A stretch of DNA of 64,000 nt from Parahoeflea alexandrii (lineage in GTDB: Bacteria; Pseudomonadota; Alphaproteobacteria; Rhizobiales; Rhizobiaceae): the NCBI RefSeq assembly GCF_024105735.1, contig NZ_JAAAML010000001.1:434001-498000 (forward strand), written 5' to 3'. This document shows, piece by piece, positions 42,852-52,348 of this stretch. The translations under genes were made by a program, and so were the position numbers. The notes under the pieces are model-generated. The model did not search any database. It had not been told where the DNA came from and saw only the letters and a list, made by a program, of their open reading frames with translations. The stretch's first letter is position 1. Each line of letters begins with the position of its first letter.

Positions 42852-43991
42852 ATGTTCAAGAATGCGGTGCAACTGTTCGAGATTTTCGGCTTCAAGCTCA
42901 AGGTTGATCCGAGTTGGCTCCTGATCGCAGCGCTGATTGTCTGGAGCCTTTCGACGTCCTATTTCCCGCCGGCCCTGCCGGGCGAGACGGCGACGTTCTA
43001 CACGGCGCTCGGCATCATCGCGATGCTCGGCATGTTCATCTCGCTGATCCTGCACGAGCTGTCGCACTCGCTGGTGGCAAGATCCTATGGGCTGAAAGTT
43101 GGCGGGATCACGCTGTTCATCTTCGGGGGTGTGGCGGAGCTTGAGGAAGAGCCGCACGATCCCAAGTCGGAATTCCTGATTGCCATTGCCGGGCCGCTGA
43201 TGAGCCTGTTTCTCGCGGCGCTGTTTTACGGCGCCGCGACGCTTGCCGCACCCCAGACAGGAAGCAGTTACGCCGGCGCCGTGTTCGGCTACCTGGCGCT
43301 GATCAACCTGGTGCTTGCGGTGTTCAACATGATCCCGGCATTTCCGCTTGATGGCGGGAGGGTGCTCAGGGCTCTGATCTGGGGGGTGACACAGGATCTG
43401 TTGCGGGCCACCCGCATTTCCAGCCGCATCGGCACGGTGTTCGGGCTGTTCCTGATGCTGACCGGCGCGCTTGCCGTGTTCTCCGGTGGCGGTATCGGCG
43501 GTTTCTGGCAGATCCTGATCGGCTTCTTCATTCTCAATGCCTCCAATGGCAGCTATCAGAACCTGCTGGTCAAGGCAGCGCTGCGCGGCAAGACCGCGAA
43601 GCAGCTTATGAGCGAGACGCTTCACACAATCGATGCCGAGGCCACAATCGCCGAGCTTGTCGACGATGTGATGCTGCGTCACGGTGTCAGCTTCGTGCCG
43701 GTGCTTTCCGGCGAGACGCTGATCGGATACGCCGATACATCCGGTGTGCGCAGGTTCGAGAGAGAGGAATGGGGCGGGCGGCCTGTGCGTGACATCCTGG
43801 TGCCGGCGGAAGCCGAGAACACGGTAGCCGCCGACACGCCTCTCAACGAAGTCTTCAAGTTCATGATGAAAAGCTCGCGACGCAAGCTCATGGTTGTCGA
43901 GGGCAGGCGGCTGGTCGGTGTGATCTCGCTTTCGGACCTGATGCATCATATGGCGCTGGAACAGGAGATCGGCACCAGGCTAAAGGCTTGA
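42852..43991 (+). CDS. Site-2 protease family metalloprotease with CBS domains
   Basis: A 379-residue membrane zinc protease (M50): the active-site HELSHS (about residues 67-72) lies in a transmembrane segment, and the third ligand is in NMIPAFPLDGGR (about 161-172). Six or so hydrophobic segments are followed by two C-terminal CBS repeats (about 240-375) that could sense an adenosyl ligand. It resembles the SpoIVFB-like group. ATG at 42852 has GGGAGA upstream; a start at 42816 would add 12 residues. Substrate unknown. Confidence 0.88.
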   Translation: MFKNAVQLFEIFGFKLKVDPSWLLIAALIVWSLSTSYFPPALPGETATFYTALGIIAMLGMFISLILHELSHSLVARSYGLKVGGITLFIFGGVAELEEEPHDPKSEFLIAIAGPLMSLFLAALFYGAATLAAPQTGSSYAGAVFGYLALINLVLAVFNMIPAFPLDGGRVLRALIWGVTQDLLRATRISSRIGTVFGLFLMLTGALAVFSGGGIGGFWQILIGFFILNASNGSYQNLLVKAALRGKTAKQLMSETLHTIDAEATIAELVDDVMLRHGVSFVPVLSGETLIGYADTSGVRRFEREEWGGRPVRDILVPAEAENTVAADTPLNEVFKFMMKSSRRKLMVVEGRRLVGVISLSDLMHHMALEQEIGTRLKA

Positions 43992-44084
43992 GAGCCGAGC
44001 GCGGTATGATGGCGGTGCCGGATTGCCGGGCGGTCGAGAGAACTCGACACCGGGACAGCTCTGCCGCCGGCCGATGAAGGGTGG

Positions 44085-45389
44085 ATGATGAAGATATTGA
44101 TGTTCACCAACACCTATACACCGCATGTCGGCGGCGTGGCGCGCAGCGTCAGCGAACTGGCGGCCGGCCTTCGGCAAGCCGGTGACGCGGTTCTCGTGGT
44201 GGCGCCGGAGTTCGAAAACATGCCGTGCGAGGAAGCCGGGGTGCTTCGGATGCCGGCGGTGCAGCACTTCGCGGGGAGTGATTTTTCCGTGCCCCTGCCG
44301 CTGTCACCCGGCCTTGCAAAGGCGGCGGAGGCATTTGGTCCGGACATCATTCACAGCCATCACCCGTTTCTCCTGGGGGACACGGCGCTGCGCGCCGCAA
44401 GCTATCTCAATGTCCCGGTCGTGTTTACTCATCACACGCGTTACGAACTTTATGGGCACTATGTCGCCCAGGATTCGGACCTCCTGAAGCGCCTAGCGCT
44501 GAATCTTTCGCTTGGCTATTGCGATCTCTGCGACGGGGTGATCGCGCCGAGCGTCAGCATTGCAGATTTCCTGGCCGAGCACGGCGTCGCCGCCCCGGTC
44601 AGCGTGGTGCCGACCGGGGTCGATGCGCGCGCTTTCGGCAGCGGCGTGGCAAGCCGTGGCCGCGCCGATCTGGCGATACCGCAGCAGGCCTTCGTGGTTG
44701 GCCATGTCGGCCGGCTGGCGCCCGAGAAAAATCTCGGTTTTCTGACCGATGCGCTTTTGCAGTTCCTCCGGCGAACGCCTCAGGCGCATGTGCTCGTCGT
44801 CGGGGACGGTCCGTCGCGGCGAAGCATGGCGGAGGCGTTCGAACGGGCGGCAATGAAGGACCGGGCTCATTTTGCCGGAGTGCTCAGGGACAATGCGCTG
44901 GCAGACGCCTATGCGGCGATGGATGTCTTTGCATTCTCGTCGCTGTCGGAAACCCAGGGTCTGGTGCTGGTCGAGGCGATGACCGCCGGGTGCCCGGTGG
45001 TTGCGCTGGATGCGCCAGGCGCACGTGATGTTGTCACCGACCGTGTCAATGGCCGGCTGCTTGATGCGGGGACCTCTGCGTCCGGGTTTGCAGTTGCGCT
45101 TTGGGACGTTGCAGGCACTGCAGGATCGCGAGACTTTCAGACCCTGAAACAGGCCGCGCAGGAGACCGCAGCGGCTTACACGATCGAACGGACCGTGGCG
45201 CGAACCCGGAACTATTACCTGGAGGTGCTCAAGCGCACTCAGGTCCGCGCCGTTCATGAAGACAGCCTCTGGGCGCGCGTCAGGCGGGCGCTTGCAAAGG
45301 AAATGGATATCATCGGCAATCTTGCGCATGCGGCTGCCGATGCCGTGATGCCAGGCGAGGACGGTATGGCGGGCACGAAGGATGGGTGA
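44085..45389 (+). CDS. Family 4 glycosyltransferase
   Basis: A 434-residue GT-B enzyme: N-terminal acceptor half beginning LMFTNTYTPHVGGVARSVSE (about residues 5-24), donor half with VGRLAPEKNLGFL and the EX7E-type motif in SLSETQGLVLVEAMTAG (about 287-303). It is similar to bacterial mannosyl- or glucosyltransferases acting on diacylglycerol or phosphatidylinositol-like lipids. It overlaps the following DUF374 acyltransferase by eight bases, so a lipid acceptor is plausible. Either ATG at 44085 or 44088 could be used. Confidence 0.85.
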   Translation: MMKILMFTNTYTPHVGGVARSVSELAAGLRQAGDAVLVVAPEFENMPCEEAGVLRMPAVQHFAGSDFSVPLPLSPGLAKAAEAFGPDIIHSHHPFLLGDTALRAASYLNVPVVFTHHTRYELYGHYVAQDSDLLKRLALNLSLGYCDLCDGVIAPSVSIADFLAEHGVAAPVSVVPTGVDARAFGSGVASRGRADLAIPQQAFVVGHVGRLAPEKNLGFLTDALLQFLRRTPQAHVLVVGDGPSRRSMAEAFERAAMKDRAHFAGVLRDNALADAYAAMDVFAFSSLSETQGLVLVEAMTAGCPVVALDAPGARDVVTDRVNGRLLDAGTSASGFAVALWDVAGTAGSRDFQTLKQAAQETAAAYTIERTVARTRNYYLEVLKRTQVRAVHEDSLWARVRRALAKEMDIIGNLAHAAADAVMPGEDGMAGTKDG

Positions 45390-46068
45390 GCGCTGGCGGC
45401 AGATCGCGACTGCCATGGCGGTGGGTCTGGTCGCCGGGGTCATGGTCGCCATCCTGCGGGTCTGGAGCGCGACGCTTCGCAAGCAGACGTCACAACTCGA
45501 GAGGCTGGACCGTTACATGGCCGATGGCCGACAGGTGCTGGCGGTGTTCTGGCACGGCAAATACCTGCCGCTGTTCCCGCTGGCGAAAGGCAAGCATGCA
45601 GTGGTCATCACCATCGACTCGTTTCGCGGCAGGGTGATCGGCGAGATCTGCAAGCGGTTCGGCTACCGGCCGGTTCTGCTTCCGGCCGATGTCAACGCTC
45701 ATGGATTCCCGGCGCTGGTGGCCCAGGTCAAGGGACACGCCAGCCTGATTGCCCTGGCGCTTGACGGCCCCATCGGCCCGCTTCACCGCATCCGTTCGGG
45801 TGCGCTTACGCTCAGTGCCGTTCACGGCGTGGTGCTGGCGCCCATCGGGGTGGCGAGTTCGCGCAAGATCGTGATAAGATCCCGTTGGGACAAGCAGGAA
45901 CTGCCTTTGCCGTTTTCCCGGGTTGCGGTTGCTGTCGGGGACAGGATCGAGCTCGATCACAAGGTGGACGAGGGTGGCGCCATGCCGATGGAAGAGATCG
46001 TGCGCCAGGCGATGGATGCGGTCGAGCGGCAAGCCCGGGAGCTGCTTCCCGGGATGCCGCACGACTGA
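45382..46068 (+). CDS. DUF374-type lysophospholipid acyltransferase-like protein
   Basis: A 228-residue protein with an N-terminal membrane anchor (about residues 9-27) and the DUF374 core: LAVFWHGKYLPLFPLAK, ITIDSFRGRVIGEICKRFGY and ALDGPIGPLHRIRSGAL. Related proteins resemble the LPLAT acyltransferases of lipid A and phospholipid synthesis. The coupling with the glycosyltransferase suggests synthesis or remodelling of a membrane glycolipid. Confidence 0.78.
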   Translation: MGERWRQIATAMAVGLVAGVMVAILRVWSATLRKQTSQLERLDRYMADGRQVLAVFWHGKYLPLFPLAKGKHAVVITIDSFRGRVIGEICKRFGYRPVLLPADVNAHGFPALVAQVKGHASLIALALDGPIGPLHRIRSGALTLSAVHGVVLAPIGVASSRKIVIRSRWDKQELPLPFSRVAVAVGDRIELDHKVDEGGAMPMEEIVRQAMDAVERQARELLPGMPHD

Positions 46069-46101
46069 GCGGCTGCCAAGCTTGCGGAGTCCAGATCATT
46101 G

Positions 46102-46123
46102 CCGGTGAAAACGGAATCACCGG
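46102..46123. terminator. Candidate terminator between convergent genes
   Basis: CCGGTGA and TCACCGG form a 7-bp stem with an 8-base loop, 34 bases after the acyltransferase stop and before the end of the convergent iclR-type gene. No long T-run follows. Confidence 0.35.
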
Positions 46124-46134
46124 AGATGCCCAAA

Positions 46135-46196
46135 CCTATCGTTTTGTGCAATTCCGGACGCGAAACCGGTTCCCGCTTTCGCTGAAACTGCTCTAG
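46135..46196. repeat. Rhizobiales-type dispersed intergenic element (partial)
   Basis: The stretch GTGCAATTCCGGACGCGAAA...CGCTGAAACTGCTCTAG resembles a short intergenic element I know from many Rhizobiales genomes (form: GCAATTCCGGACG...CTGGAATTGCTCTAG). Only one copy is seen in the window. The CTAG end supplies the stop codon of the IclR-type gene on the minus strand. Confidence 0.45.
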
Positions 46197-46867
46197 GACA
46201 AGGCGGCCAGAAGCCGGTCGCGGTGTTGGAGCACAGCAGATGCTGCCTGTTCGGTATCGAGCGCGTGCAGGGCGACAACGCCGATGCAGGCTTCGGCACT
46301 GAGGCCGGTGCGGCCGGTGCGCGCAAGTGGTGCCGCCACGCCGATGGCGCCTTGCTGCAATTGTCCGTGTGTGAGCGCGAAGCCGTCGCGCCTTGCGGCC
46401 TGGAGGTATTCAGTGTCGGTGCGCCGTGGCGCGCGCTGCATGGCAATGGCCAGGCCTGCTGCCCCTCTGCTTACCGGGTGCCGGCTGCCGACGCGGTAGG
46501 ACACCTTCAAAAATGGTGTTTCCGGTTCGGCCACCTCGATGGCCACGCATTCATCGCCCTGGGCGATACAGAGAAAAGCCGTTCCGCCGCTTGCCTCGGC
46601 CAGGGATCTGAGAACCGGCTGCGCCGCGGCGCGCAGTTGCGGCTGATAGCGCTCGCTGAGTGCCACGACCCCGCCGCCAATGCCAATGCGGCCCTCATCG
46701 TCGCGCACGACCAGCAAGTGCTCTTCGAGGGTTGAGGCAAGGCGATAGGCAATCGCCCGGTGGACGCCCAGCACCTGCGCGATCTCGGCAATTGAAAGGC
46801 CGGTGGAGGAACGGGAGACGATCTCCAGAACCTGGAGCCCGCGGGACAGGGTTTGCAAAGTGCTCAT
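46193..46867 (-). CDS. IclR-family regulator
   Basis: A 224-residue IclR-type protein with an N-terminal winged helix (TGLSIAEIAQVLGVHRAIAY, about residues 22-41) and a C-terminal GAF-like effector domain from about 75 (LAEASGGTAFLCIAQGDECV). GGAG precedes the ATG at 46867. It is slightly shorter than the usual 240-260 residues, and its stop lies inside a dispersed repeat, so the C-terminus may be altered. It is divergent from the P450 gene, its probable target. Confidence 0.85.
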   Translation of the reverse strand: MSTLQTLSRGLQVLEIVSRSSTGLSIAEIAQVLGVHRAIAYRLASTLEEHLLVVRDDEGRIGIGGGVVALSERYQPQLRAAAQPVLRSLAEASGGTAFLCIAQGDECVAIEVAEPETPFLKVSYRVGSRHPVSRGAAGLAIAMQRAPRRTDTEYLQAARRDGFALTHGQLQQGAIGVAAPLARTGRTGLSAEACIGVVALHALDTEQAASAVLQHRDRLLAALS

Positions 46868-46942
46868 TCGATCTCCTGCCTTCGGGCGCGTTGACCAGGG
46901 GGTTTGTTGACCACGGGACAATTGGTGAGTTACAAATATAGA

Positions 46943-46951
46943 ACATAATGT
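46943..46951. promoter_or_regulatory. AT-rich divergent promoter region with small palindrome
   Basis: ACAT-A-ATGT lies in a markedly AT-rich block (about 46927-46965) between the IclR and P450 genes, flanked by imperfect ATAG/CTAT arms. It is the natural place for overlapping promoters and an IclR site, but symmetry is weak. Confidence 0.3.
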
Positions 46952-46976
46952 GCACTATTAGTAAACGGAGCAAGGC

Positions 46977-49316
46977 ATGACGGATCGTCTGGCCGGAACA
47001 GAAAGCAATTTGCAGACACCGTCAGGCTGTCCGGTCCACGCCGCTCCAGGCGGATGCCCGGTCTCGACGCAGGCGCAGGCTTTCGATCCGTTTGCCGCCG
47101 AGTACCTGGCGAACCCGGCCGCGGCGCTGCAATGGTCGCGGGACCAGGAGCCGGTGTTTTTCAGCCCGCAGCTCGGCTACTGGGTGGTCAGCCGCTACGA
47201 GGACGTCAAGGCGGTGTTCCGCGACAATGTCACCTTCTCGCCCTCGATCGCGCTTGAACGGGTGGTGCCGCCGAGCGACGAGGCGATGGAGACGCTCAAG
47301 CGCTACAATTACCAGATGAACCGGACCCTGGTGAACGAGGACGAGCCGGCGCACATGGAGCGGCGGCGGGCTCTGATGGAGCATTTCCTGCCCGAAAACC
47401 TGGCCGCCAAGGAAGACATGATCCGGCAACTGACACGGCAGAAGGTTGACGCCTTCGTCGATTCGGGACGGGTCGATCTGGTGGAGGCGATGCTGTGGGA
47501 GATCCCGCTCACCGTGGCGTTGCATTTTCTCGGCGTGCCGAAGGAGGACATGGATGCGCTGAAGGAATTCTCGGTTGCGCATACGGTCAACACCTGGGGC
47601 AAGCCGTCGCCGGAACAGCAGCTGAAGGTTGCCGATGCGGTCGGCCGGTTCTGGCAATATGCCGGGACCGTGCTCGAGAAGATGCGCAGGGAACCGGATG
47701 GCACCGGCTGGATGCATCATGCCATACGGATGAATGCCGAAATTCCGGAGGTGGTCACCGATTCCTACCTGCATTCGATGATGATGGCGATTATTGTCGC
47801 GGGCCATGAAACCACGTCGCTGGCAAGCACCAATGCGCTCAAGCTGCTGCTGTCGGACCGGCTGGTCTGGGAGCGGATCTGCAAGACTCCGGAGCTGATC
47901 CCGAACGCGATCGAGGAATGCCTGCGGCTCGAAGGCTCGGTGGTTGCCTGGCGCCGGCGGGCGACGCGCGACACCGAAATTGCCGGCGTGGCGATCCCTG
48001 CGGAAGCCAAGCTGCTGATCGTCAGCGCCTCGGCCAATCATGATTCCCGGCATTTCGAGAATGGCGATTTCCTCGACATCTACCGCGACAGCGCCGCCGA
48101 GCACCTGACCTTCGGTTACGGCAGTCACCAGTGCATGGGCAAGAATTTCGCCCGGCTGGAAATGCGGATCTTCATCGAGGAGCTTTCCCGGCGCCTGCCG
48201 CACATGCGGCTGAGCGAGGACCAGCAATTCAGCTACTTGCCAAATCTGGCCTTCCGCGGGCCGCAACAGCTCCTGGTCGAATGGGATCCGGCGCTCAATC
48301 CGGAACGGTCCGATCCGGCCCTCGTCGATCGCCGTGTCTCGTTTCCCATCGGCGCACCGTCGAGCAAGGAGATCGCACGCACCGTCCGCGTCGCCGACAT
48401 CACCGAGGCGGCAGACGGGATCAGGATCCTGCATCTGGAAGATCCGGACGGGCTTGCCCTGCCAGCCTGGAGCCCCGGTGCGCATGTCGATCTGGTCGCA
48501 GGCGAATTCTCGCGCAAGTATTCGCTTTGCGGCAATCCGTCAGACCCCGGATACACCATTGCGGTGTTGCGCGAAGATAAGGGACGCGGCGGATCACGCT
48601 TCATACATGACAAGGTCACAAAGGGCATGACGCTGCGGCTGCGCGGGCCGAAGAACTATTTCCGGCTCGAGGAGGAGGCGGACCATCACTTGCTGATCGC
48701 CGGCGGCATCGGCATCACCCCGATCATTGCCATGGCCGACCGGCTCAAGCAGCTCGGGCGGCACTACACCGTGCATTATTGCGGGCGAAAGCGTACGGCG
48801 ATGGCGTTTGCCGAACGTCTGCTTGCAGAGCATGGAGCGCGGGCGGTGCTGCATGTCTCGGAGGAGGGAAGCGGGGCCGATCTCGCGTCGATCGTCGCCG
48901 GCTGTGGCAAGAGCGGCGCCCGCATTCACGCCTGTGGTCCGGCCAGACTGCTCGATTCCCTGGGCGAGCTCTGCGCCAATCTGCCCGAGGGCACGTTGCG
49001 CAGCGAGCTGTTTGTCACCGATGCGTCCGGTGCGGCGCAGCCCGGCGATACGGCTTTCGAGATCGAACTCGAGGATTCGGATCTCAATCTTACCGTACCC
49101 GCCGGACAGACCTTGCTCGAGGTGGTCCGTGCCGCTGGCATCGACGTGCCGAGCGATTGCGAAGAGGGATTGTGCGGCAGTTGCGAGGTGCGGGTGCTTG
49201 ACGGCGGGGTCGATCATCGCGACCGGGTACTGTCGGCTTCCGAGCGTGCCGAGGGCGGGCGGATGATGGCCTGCTGCTCGCGGGCCAAGGGACAGAAGCT
49301 GCGGCTGGCGCTCTGA
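46977..49316 (+). CDS. Self-sufficient cytochrome P450, CYP116B type
   Basis: A 779-residue fusion. Residues about 1-440 are a P450 with I-helix AGHETT and haem motif FGYGSHQCMGK (Cys386). About 465-690 is a phthalate-dioxygenase-reductase-like FMN/NADPH part (RKYSLCGN, IAGGIGITPI). The C-terminus is a plant-type [2Fe-2S] ferredoxin (Cys728, Cys733, Cys736, Cys766). The N-terminal CPV-GGCPVS leader and length match P450RhF/CYP116B enzymes, which hydroxylate or dealkylate varied aromatics and alkanes without a separate redox partner. GGAG lies upstream of the ATG. The natural substrate is unknown. Confidence 0.95.
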   Translation: MTDRLAGTESNLQTPSGCPVHAAPGGCPVSTQAQAFDPFAAEYLANPAAALQWSRDQEPVFFSPQLGYWVVSRYEDVKAVFRDNVTFSPSIALERVVPPSDEAMETLKRYNYQMNRTLVNEDEPAHMERRRALMEHFLPENLAAKEDMIRQLTRQKVDAFVDSGRVDLVEAMLWEIPLTVALHFLGVPKEDMDALKEFSVAHTVNTWGKPSPEQQLKVADAVGRFWQYAGTVLEKMRREPDGTGWMHHAIRMNAEIPEVVTDSYLHSMMMAIIVAGHETTSLASTNALKLLLSDRLVWERICKTPELIPNAIEECLRLEGSVVAWRRRATRDTEIAGVAIPAEAKLLIVSASANHDSRHFENGDFLDIYRDSAAEHLTFGYGSHQCMGKNFARLEMRIFIEELSRRLPHMRLSEDQQFSYLPNLAFRGPQQLLVEWDPALNPERSDPALVDRRVSFPIGAPSSKEIARTVRVADITEAADGIRILHLEDPDGLALPAWSPGAHVDLVAGEFSRKYSLCGNPSDPGYTIAVLREDKGRGGSRFIHDKVTKGMTLRLRGPKNYFRLEEEADHHLLIAGGIGITPIIAMADRLKQLGRHYTVHYCGRKRTAMAFAERLLAEHGARAVLHVSEEGSGADLASIVAGCGKSGARIHACGPARLLDSLGELCANLPEGTLRSELFVTDASGAAQPGDTAFEIELEDSDLNLTVPAGQTLLEVVRAAGIDVPSDCEEGLCGSCEVRVLDGGVDHRDRVLSASERAEGGRMMACCSRAKGQKLRLAL

Positions 49317-49403
49317 TTTCTCCGCCGATGTTGCGCGGAGGCAGAGGCGCGACTATCAGGGGGTGAACGCTTCATACAGTCCAATCGCCCAGGCGGAACG
49401 GTG

Positions 49404-50414
49404 ATGCCCAAACTCCTGATAGTCACCGATGCCTGGCGCCCGCAGATCAACGGGGTGGTGCGGTCGATCGAGAACCTGGTGCGGGACCTCGAGCAGTTCG
49501 ACATCGAGATCGACATTCTCTCGCCGGCGGAATTCCACACTGTTCCCTTGCCGGGTTATCCTGAAATCAGGCTGGCGCTGGCAACACCCGGCCGTGTTGC
49601 CCGCCGGATCGAGGCGGCCAATCCGGATTTCATCCAGATCGCGACCGAAGGGCCGCTGGGGCTGCTCGGCAGACGGGCAGCGCTCAAACGCAACGGCTTC
49701 ACCTCGAGCTACCACACACGGTTTCCCGAATATGTCTCGGCCCGGTATCCGATCCCCGAAAGCTGGCTCTACCGTTTCATGCGCTGGTTTCACAATGCCG
49801 GGCGCGGCTGCATGGTGGCGACCGAAAGCCTGCGCGCCGAGCTCGCGGCAAAGGGATTTACCAACCTGCATATCTGGTCGCGGGGCGTGGACACGGAGCT
49901 GTTCCATCCGGGCTATCCCAAGCCTCTCGATCTGCCCCGGCCGGTGTTCGTGCATGTCGGGCGGATGGCGGTCGAAAAGAACGTCGAGACGTTTCTCGCC
50001 ATGGATCTACCGGGAAGCAAGCTGGTGGTTGGCGACGGTCCGATGCTTGCGGACTTCAAGGCGCGATATCCCGAGGTCACCTTCACGGGCGCCAAGTCAG
50101 GACCCGAACTGGCGGCTCTGTATGCCATGGGCGACGTTTTCGTGTTTCCTTCGTTGACCGATACGTTCGGGCTGGTGGTGCTGGAAGCGCTGGCGTCCGG
50201 CGTGCCGGTTGCGGCCTATCCGGTCACCGGACCGAAGGACATCATCGGCCAAAGCGGTGCGGGTGTGGTCGACACGGATCTGCACAAGGCGGCCATGGCG
50301 TGCCTCGATCTTTCCAAAGACGATGCCCGCGCCCGGGCGCTCGGATTTTCCTGGGCGGCCTGTGCCCGACAGTTTCTGGATGCCACCTACGAAAGCTACG
50401 GTGTCAAGCGCTAG
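49404..50414 (+). CDS. Family 4 glycosyltransferase (glycolipid type)
   Basis: A 336-residue GT-B enzyme with N-terminal LLIVTDAWRPQINGVVRSIE (about residues 4-23), acceptor-region SYHTRFPEYV, VHVGRMAVEKN at the donor domain and the FPSLTDTFGLVVLEALASG motif (about 249-267). It resembles the GDP-mannose/UDP-sugar diacylglycerol glycosyltransferases of rhizobia, including the glucuronosyl-diacylglycerol enzyme type; the donor is not certain. It is the second glycosyltransferase within 5 kb, with the IclR/P450 pair between them. Confidence 0.82.
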   Translation: MPKLLIVTDAWRPQINGVVRSIENLVRDLEQFDIEIDILSPAEFHTVPLPGYPEIRLALATPGRVARRIEAANPDFIQIATEGPLGLLGRRAALKRNGFTSSYHTRFPEYVSARYPIPESWLYRFMRWFHNAGRGCMVATESLRAELAAKGFTNLHIWSRGVDTELFHPGYPKPLDLPRPVFVHVGRMAVEKNVETFLAMDLPGSKLVVGDGPMLADFKARYPEVTFTGAKSGPELAALYAMGDVFVFPSLTDTFGLVVLEALASGVPVAAYPVTGPKDIIGQSGAGVVDTDLHKAAMACLDLSKDDARARALGFSWAACARQFLDATYESYGVKR

Positions 50415-50710
50415 CGGCTGTTCATCATGGTTCGGTCTGGATCGGATGAATGGCGCAAACTCCTGCAGACTTGATTGCAGGCACTGACTGAAGATTTTTC
50501 AACAATTGCAAGCGTTTGTTCGTTCTCCGTTAACAGGCGTCGGATAGTCTGTTGCAGCGCATGATGCGGACATGGATTTGGGGACAGCCCTGCTATCGCT
50601 GGACCGGTGCGCACTTTTCGCCCGGATTCTTGCGCCAGGGCTCCCTGTTAACTGACTTTATGTGCCGGGCATATTGCGTCCGGCACCCATTCGGCGGCGG
50701 AGCTGTTCAT

Positions 50711-52282
50711 ATGTCTAGAAAGTTGCAAAAGAGGTGGTTTGACTGGAGTACCGAGGTCAGTTTTTCAGCAATTGTTTTCGGACTTTTTGCACTTGTCGTG
50801 GTTTTTGAGTTCTTTTTCCGGAATGCGGACTACACATACGAGTTCTTCACCAAAAACTTCGATGCGGCCATCATCGGTGCGCTTTCTCTTGTCATCATCT
50901 ACCTTGCAATTGCGCATGTCGACCTGAAGGGCAAGATCCGCACGCTTGGAAGGCGCTACCACAATCTTCTCGCACAGTCCGAGCGGGATGTTCTGACCAA
51001 TGTTCTTAACCGTGAGACATTCGTTTCCGAAGCCAAGCAGGCGCTGGAGGCACGTGCCAAGAGCAGGTTTTTTGCGCTTTTCCTCGTGGACGTCGACCAT
51101 TTCAAGCAGGTCAACGACACCCACGGTCACCCTTCAGGGGACCGGGTGCTGATCTTCGTTGCAGAGACACTCCGGGCCCATTTTCCAAGCGCCCGGGTGG
51201 GCCGCCTGGGCGGTGACGAGTTTGCGGTGTTGATCGAGCACTCGGATCCGATAACGGCCAAATGGGCACATGAAGCCTGTTCCAAGTTCGCGGCCGGATT
51301 GGCCGGGAAAGTAGACATCGGTGCGCAACGAATCTCCGTCTCGTCATCGATCGGGATCGCGCTTGCCCCGGACCATGGCAAAACCTGGAGCTCGCTGGTG
51401 ATCAATGCTGACATGGCGCTTTATGCCTCGAAGAAGGGCGGCCGCGCCTGTTCGACGCTGTTTGAGGAAAACATGCTGACCGACATCCGCAACGAGAAGG
51501 CTCTGGTTCGCGAATTGCGGGCAGCAATGTTGCTGAGGCATCTGCGGGTGGCGTATCAGCCGATCGTTGATGTCAATGGCCGGTTGATCGGCTTCGAGGC
51601 GCTGCTGCGCTGGCGGCATGCGCTCAGGGGTGTCATTCCGCCGGATGTGTTCATCCCGGTTGCGGAGCGGGCGCTGATGATTGGCGAGATCGGCAACTAC
51701 GTGCTGCGGCAGGTCTGCGAAGACCTCCCCAGGCTGCCGGACGTCAAGGTCAGCGTCAACCTTTCGGCCAACCAGATCGCAATGCCGGCTCTCCAGGAGA
51801 AGATGCTGTCTATCCTCGCTGAAACCGGAACTGATCCGCGCCGGATCGTGCTCGAGATCACCGAGAGTGCATCGCTGGCAGCAAATGAGCGGATCGCAAG
51901 CCAGATTTCGGCCTTGCAGGATGCGGGCTTCCGCATCGCGCTCGATGACTTCGGCATGGGCTACTCCGAGTTCAACCAGTTGCGCGCGCTTCCCTATGAT
52001 GTCATCAAGATCGACAAGAGCTATATTTGCGCGCTCGGGACGGACCACGTCACAGATGTATTTGTGAGTGCCGTGGTGGAAATCGCGCGGCGGTCCGGCA
52101 AGAATGTCGTCGCCGAGGGCATCGAGACCGAGGACGACCTGTTGCGCGCGAACGCCGCAGGATGTGACCGTTTCCAGGGCTACTATTTTGGAAAACCGGT
52201 GTTTCTCGAGAGCATTGCGCGTGAGCGGCTGGACTACAGCAACAAGCCTGCGGCCGATGCTGAAAACTCGCGGGTTGCCTGA
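50711..52282 (+). CDS. Membrane GGDEF-EAL cyclic-di-GMP protein
   Basis: A 523-residue protein: two transmembrane segments (about residues 16-36 and 52-70), a GGDEF domain (about 95-250) with an intact RLGGDEF active site, and an EAL domain (about 265-510) with GFEALLRWRH, LEITESA, ALDDFGMGYS, IKIDKSYI and VVAEGIET. Both halves keep their catalytic residues, so it may make and break cyclic di-GMP. The ATG at 50711 has GGAG upstream; upstream in-frame codons lack family support. It has no periplasmic sensor of note. Confidence 0.92.
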   Translation: MSRKLQKRWFDWSTEVSFSAIVFGLFALVVVFEFFFRNADYTYEFFTKNFDAAIIGALSLVIIYLAIAHVDLKGKIRTLGRRYHNLLAQSERDVLTNVLNRETFVSEAKQALEARAKSRFFALFLVDVDHFKQVNDTHGHPSGDRVLIFVAETLRAHFPSARVGRLGGDEFAVLIEHSDPITAKWAHEACSKFAAGLAGKVDIGAQRISVSSSIGIALAPDHGKTWSSLVINADMALYASKKGGRACSTLFEENMLTDIRNEKALVRELRAAMLLRHLRVAYQPIVDVNGRLIGFEALLRWRHALRGVIPPDVFIPVAERALMIGEIGNYVLRQVCEDLPRLPDVKVSVNLSANQIAMPALQEKMLSILAETGTDPRRIVLEITESASLAANERIASQISALQDAGFRIALDDFGMGYSEFNQLRALPYDVIKIDKSYICALGTDHVTDVFVSAVVEIARRSGKNVVAEGIETEDDLLRANAAGCDRFQGYYFGKPVFLESIARERLDYSNKPAADAENSRVA

Positions 52283-52308
52283 GCGGGCTGGCCCCGGGGC
52301 TGTTTGCC

Positions 52309-52336
52309 AACCATGCTCAGGCTGAGCATCATGGTT
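52309..52336. terminator. Hairpin after the GGDEF-EAL gene
   Basis: AACCAT and ATGGTT enclose an inner TGCTCAG/GCTGAGCA stem, 26 bases after the stop codon. No T-run is present, so it is a candidate only. Confidence 0.4.
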
Positions 52337-52348
52337 CTGCCGGAGCGG

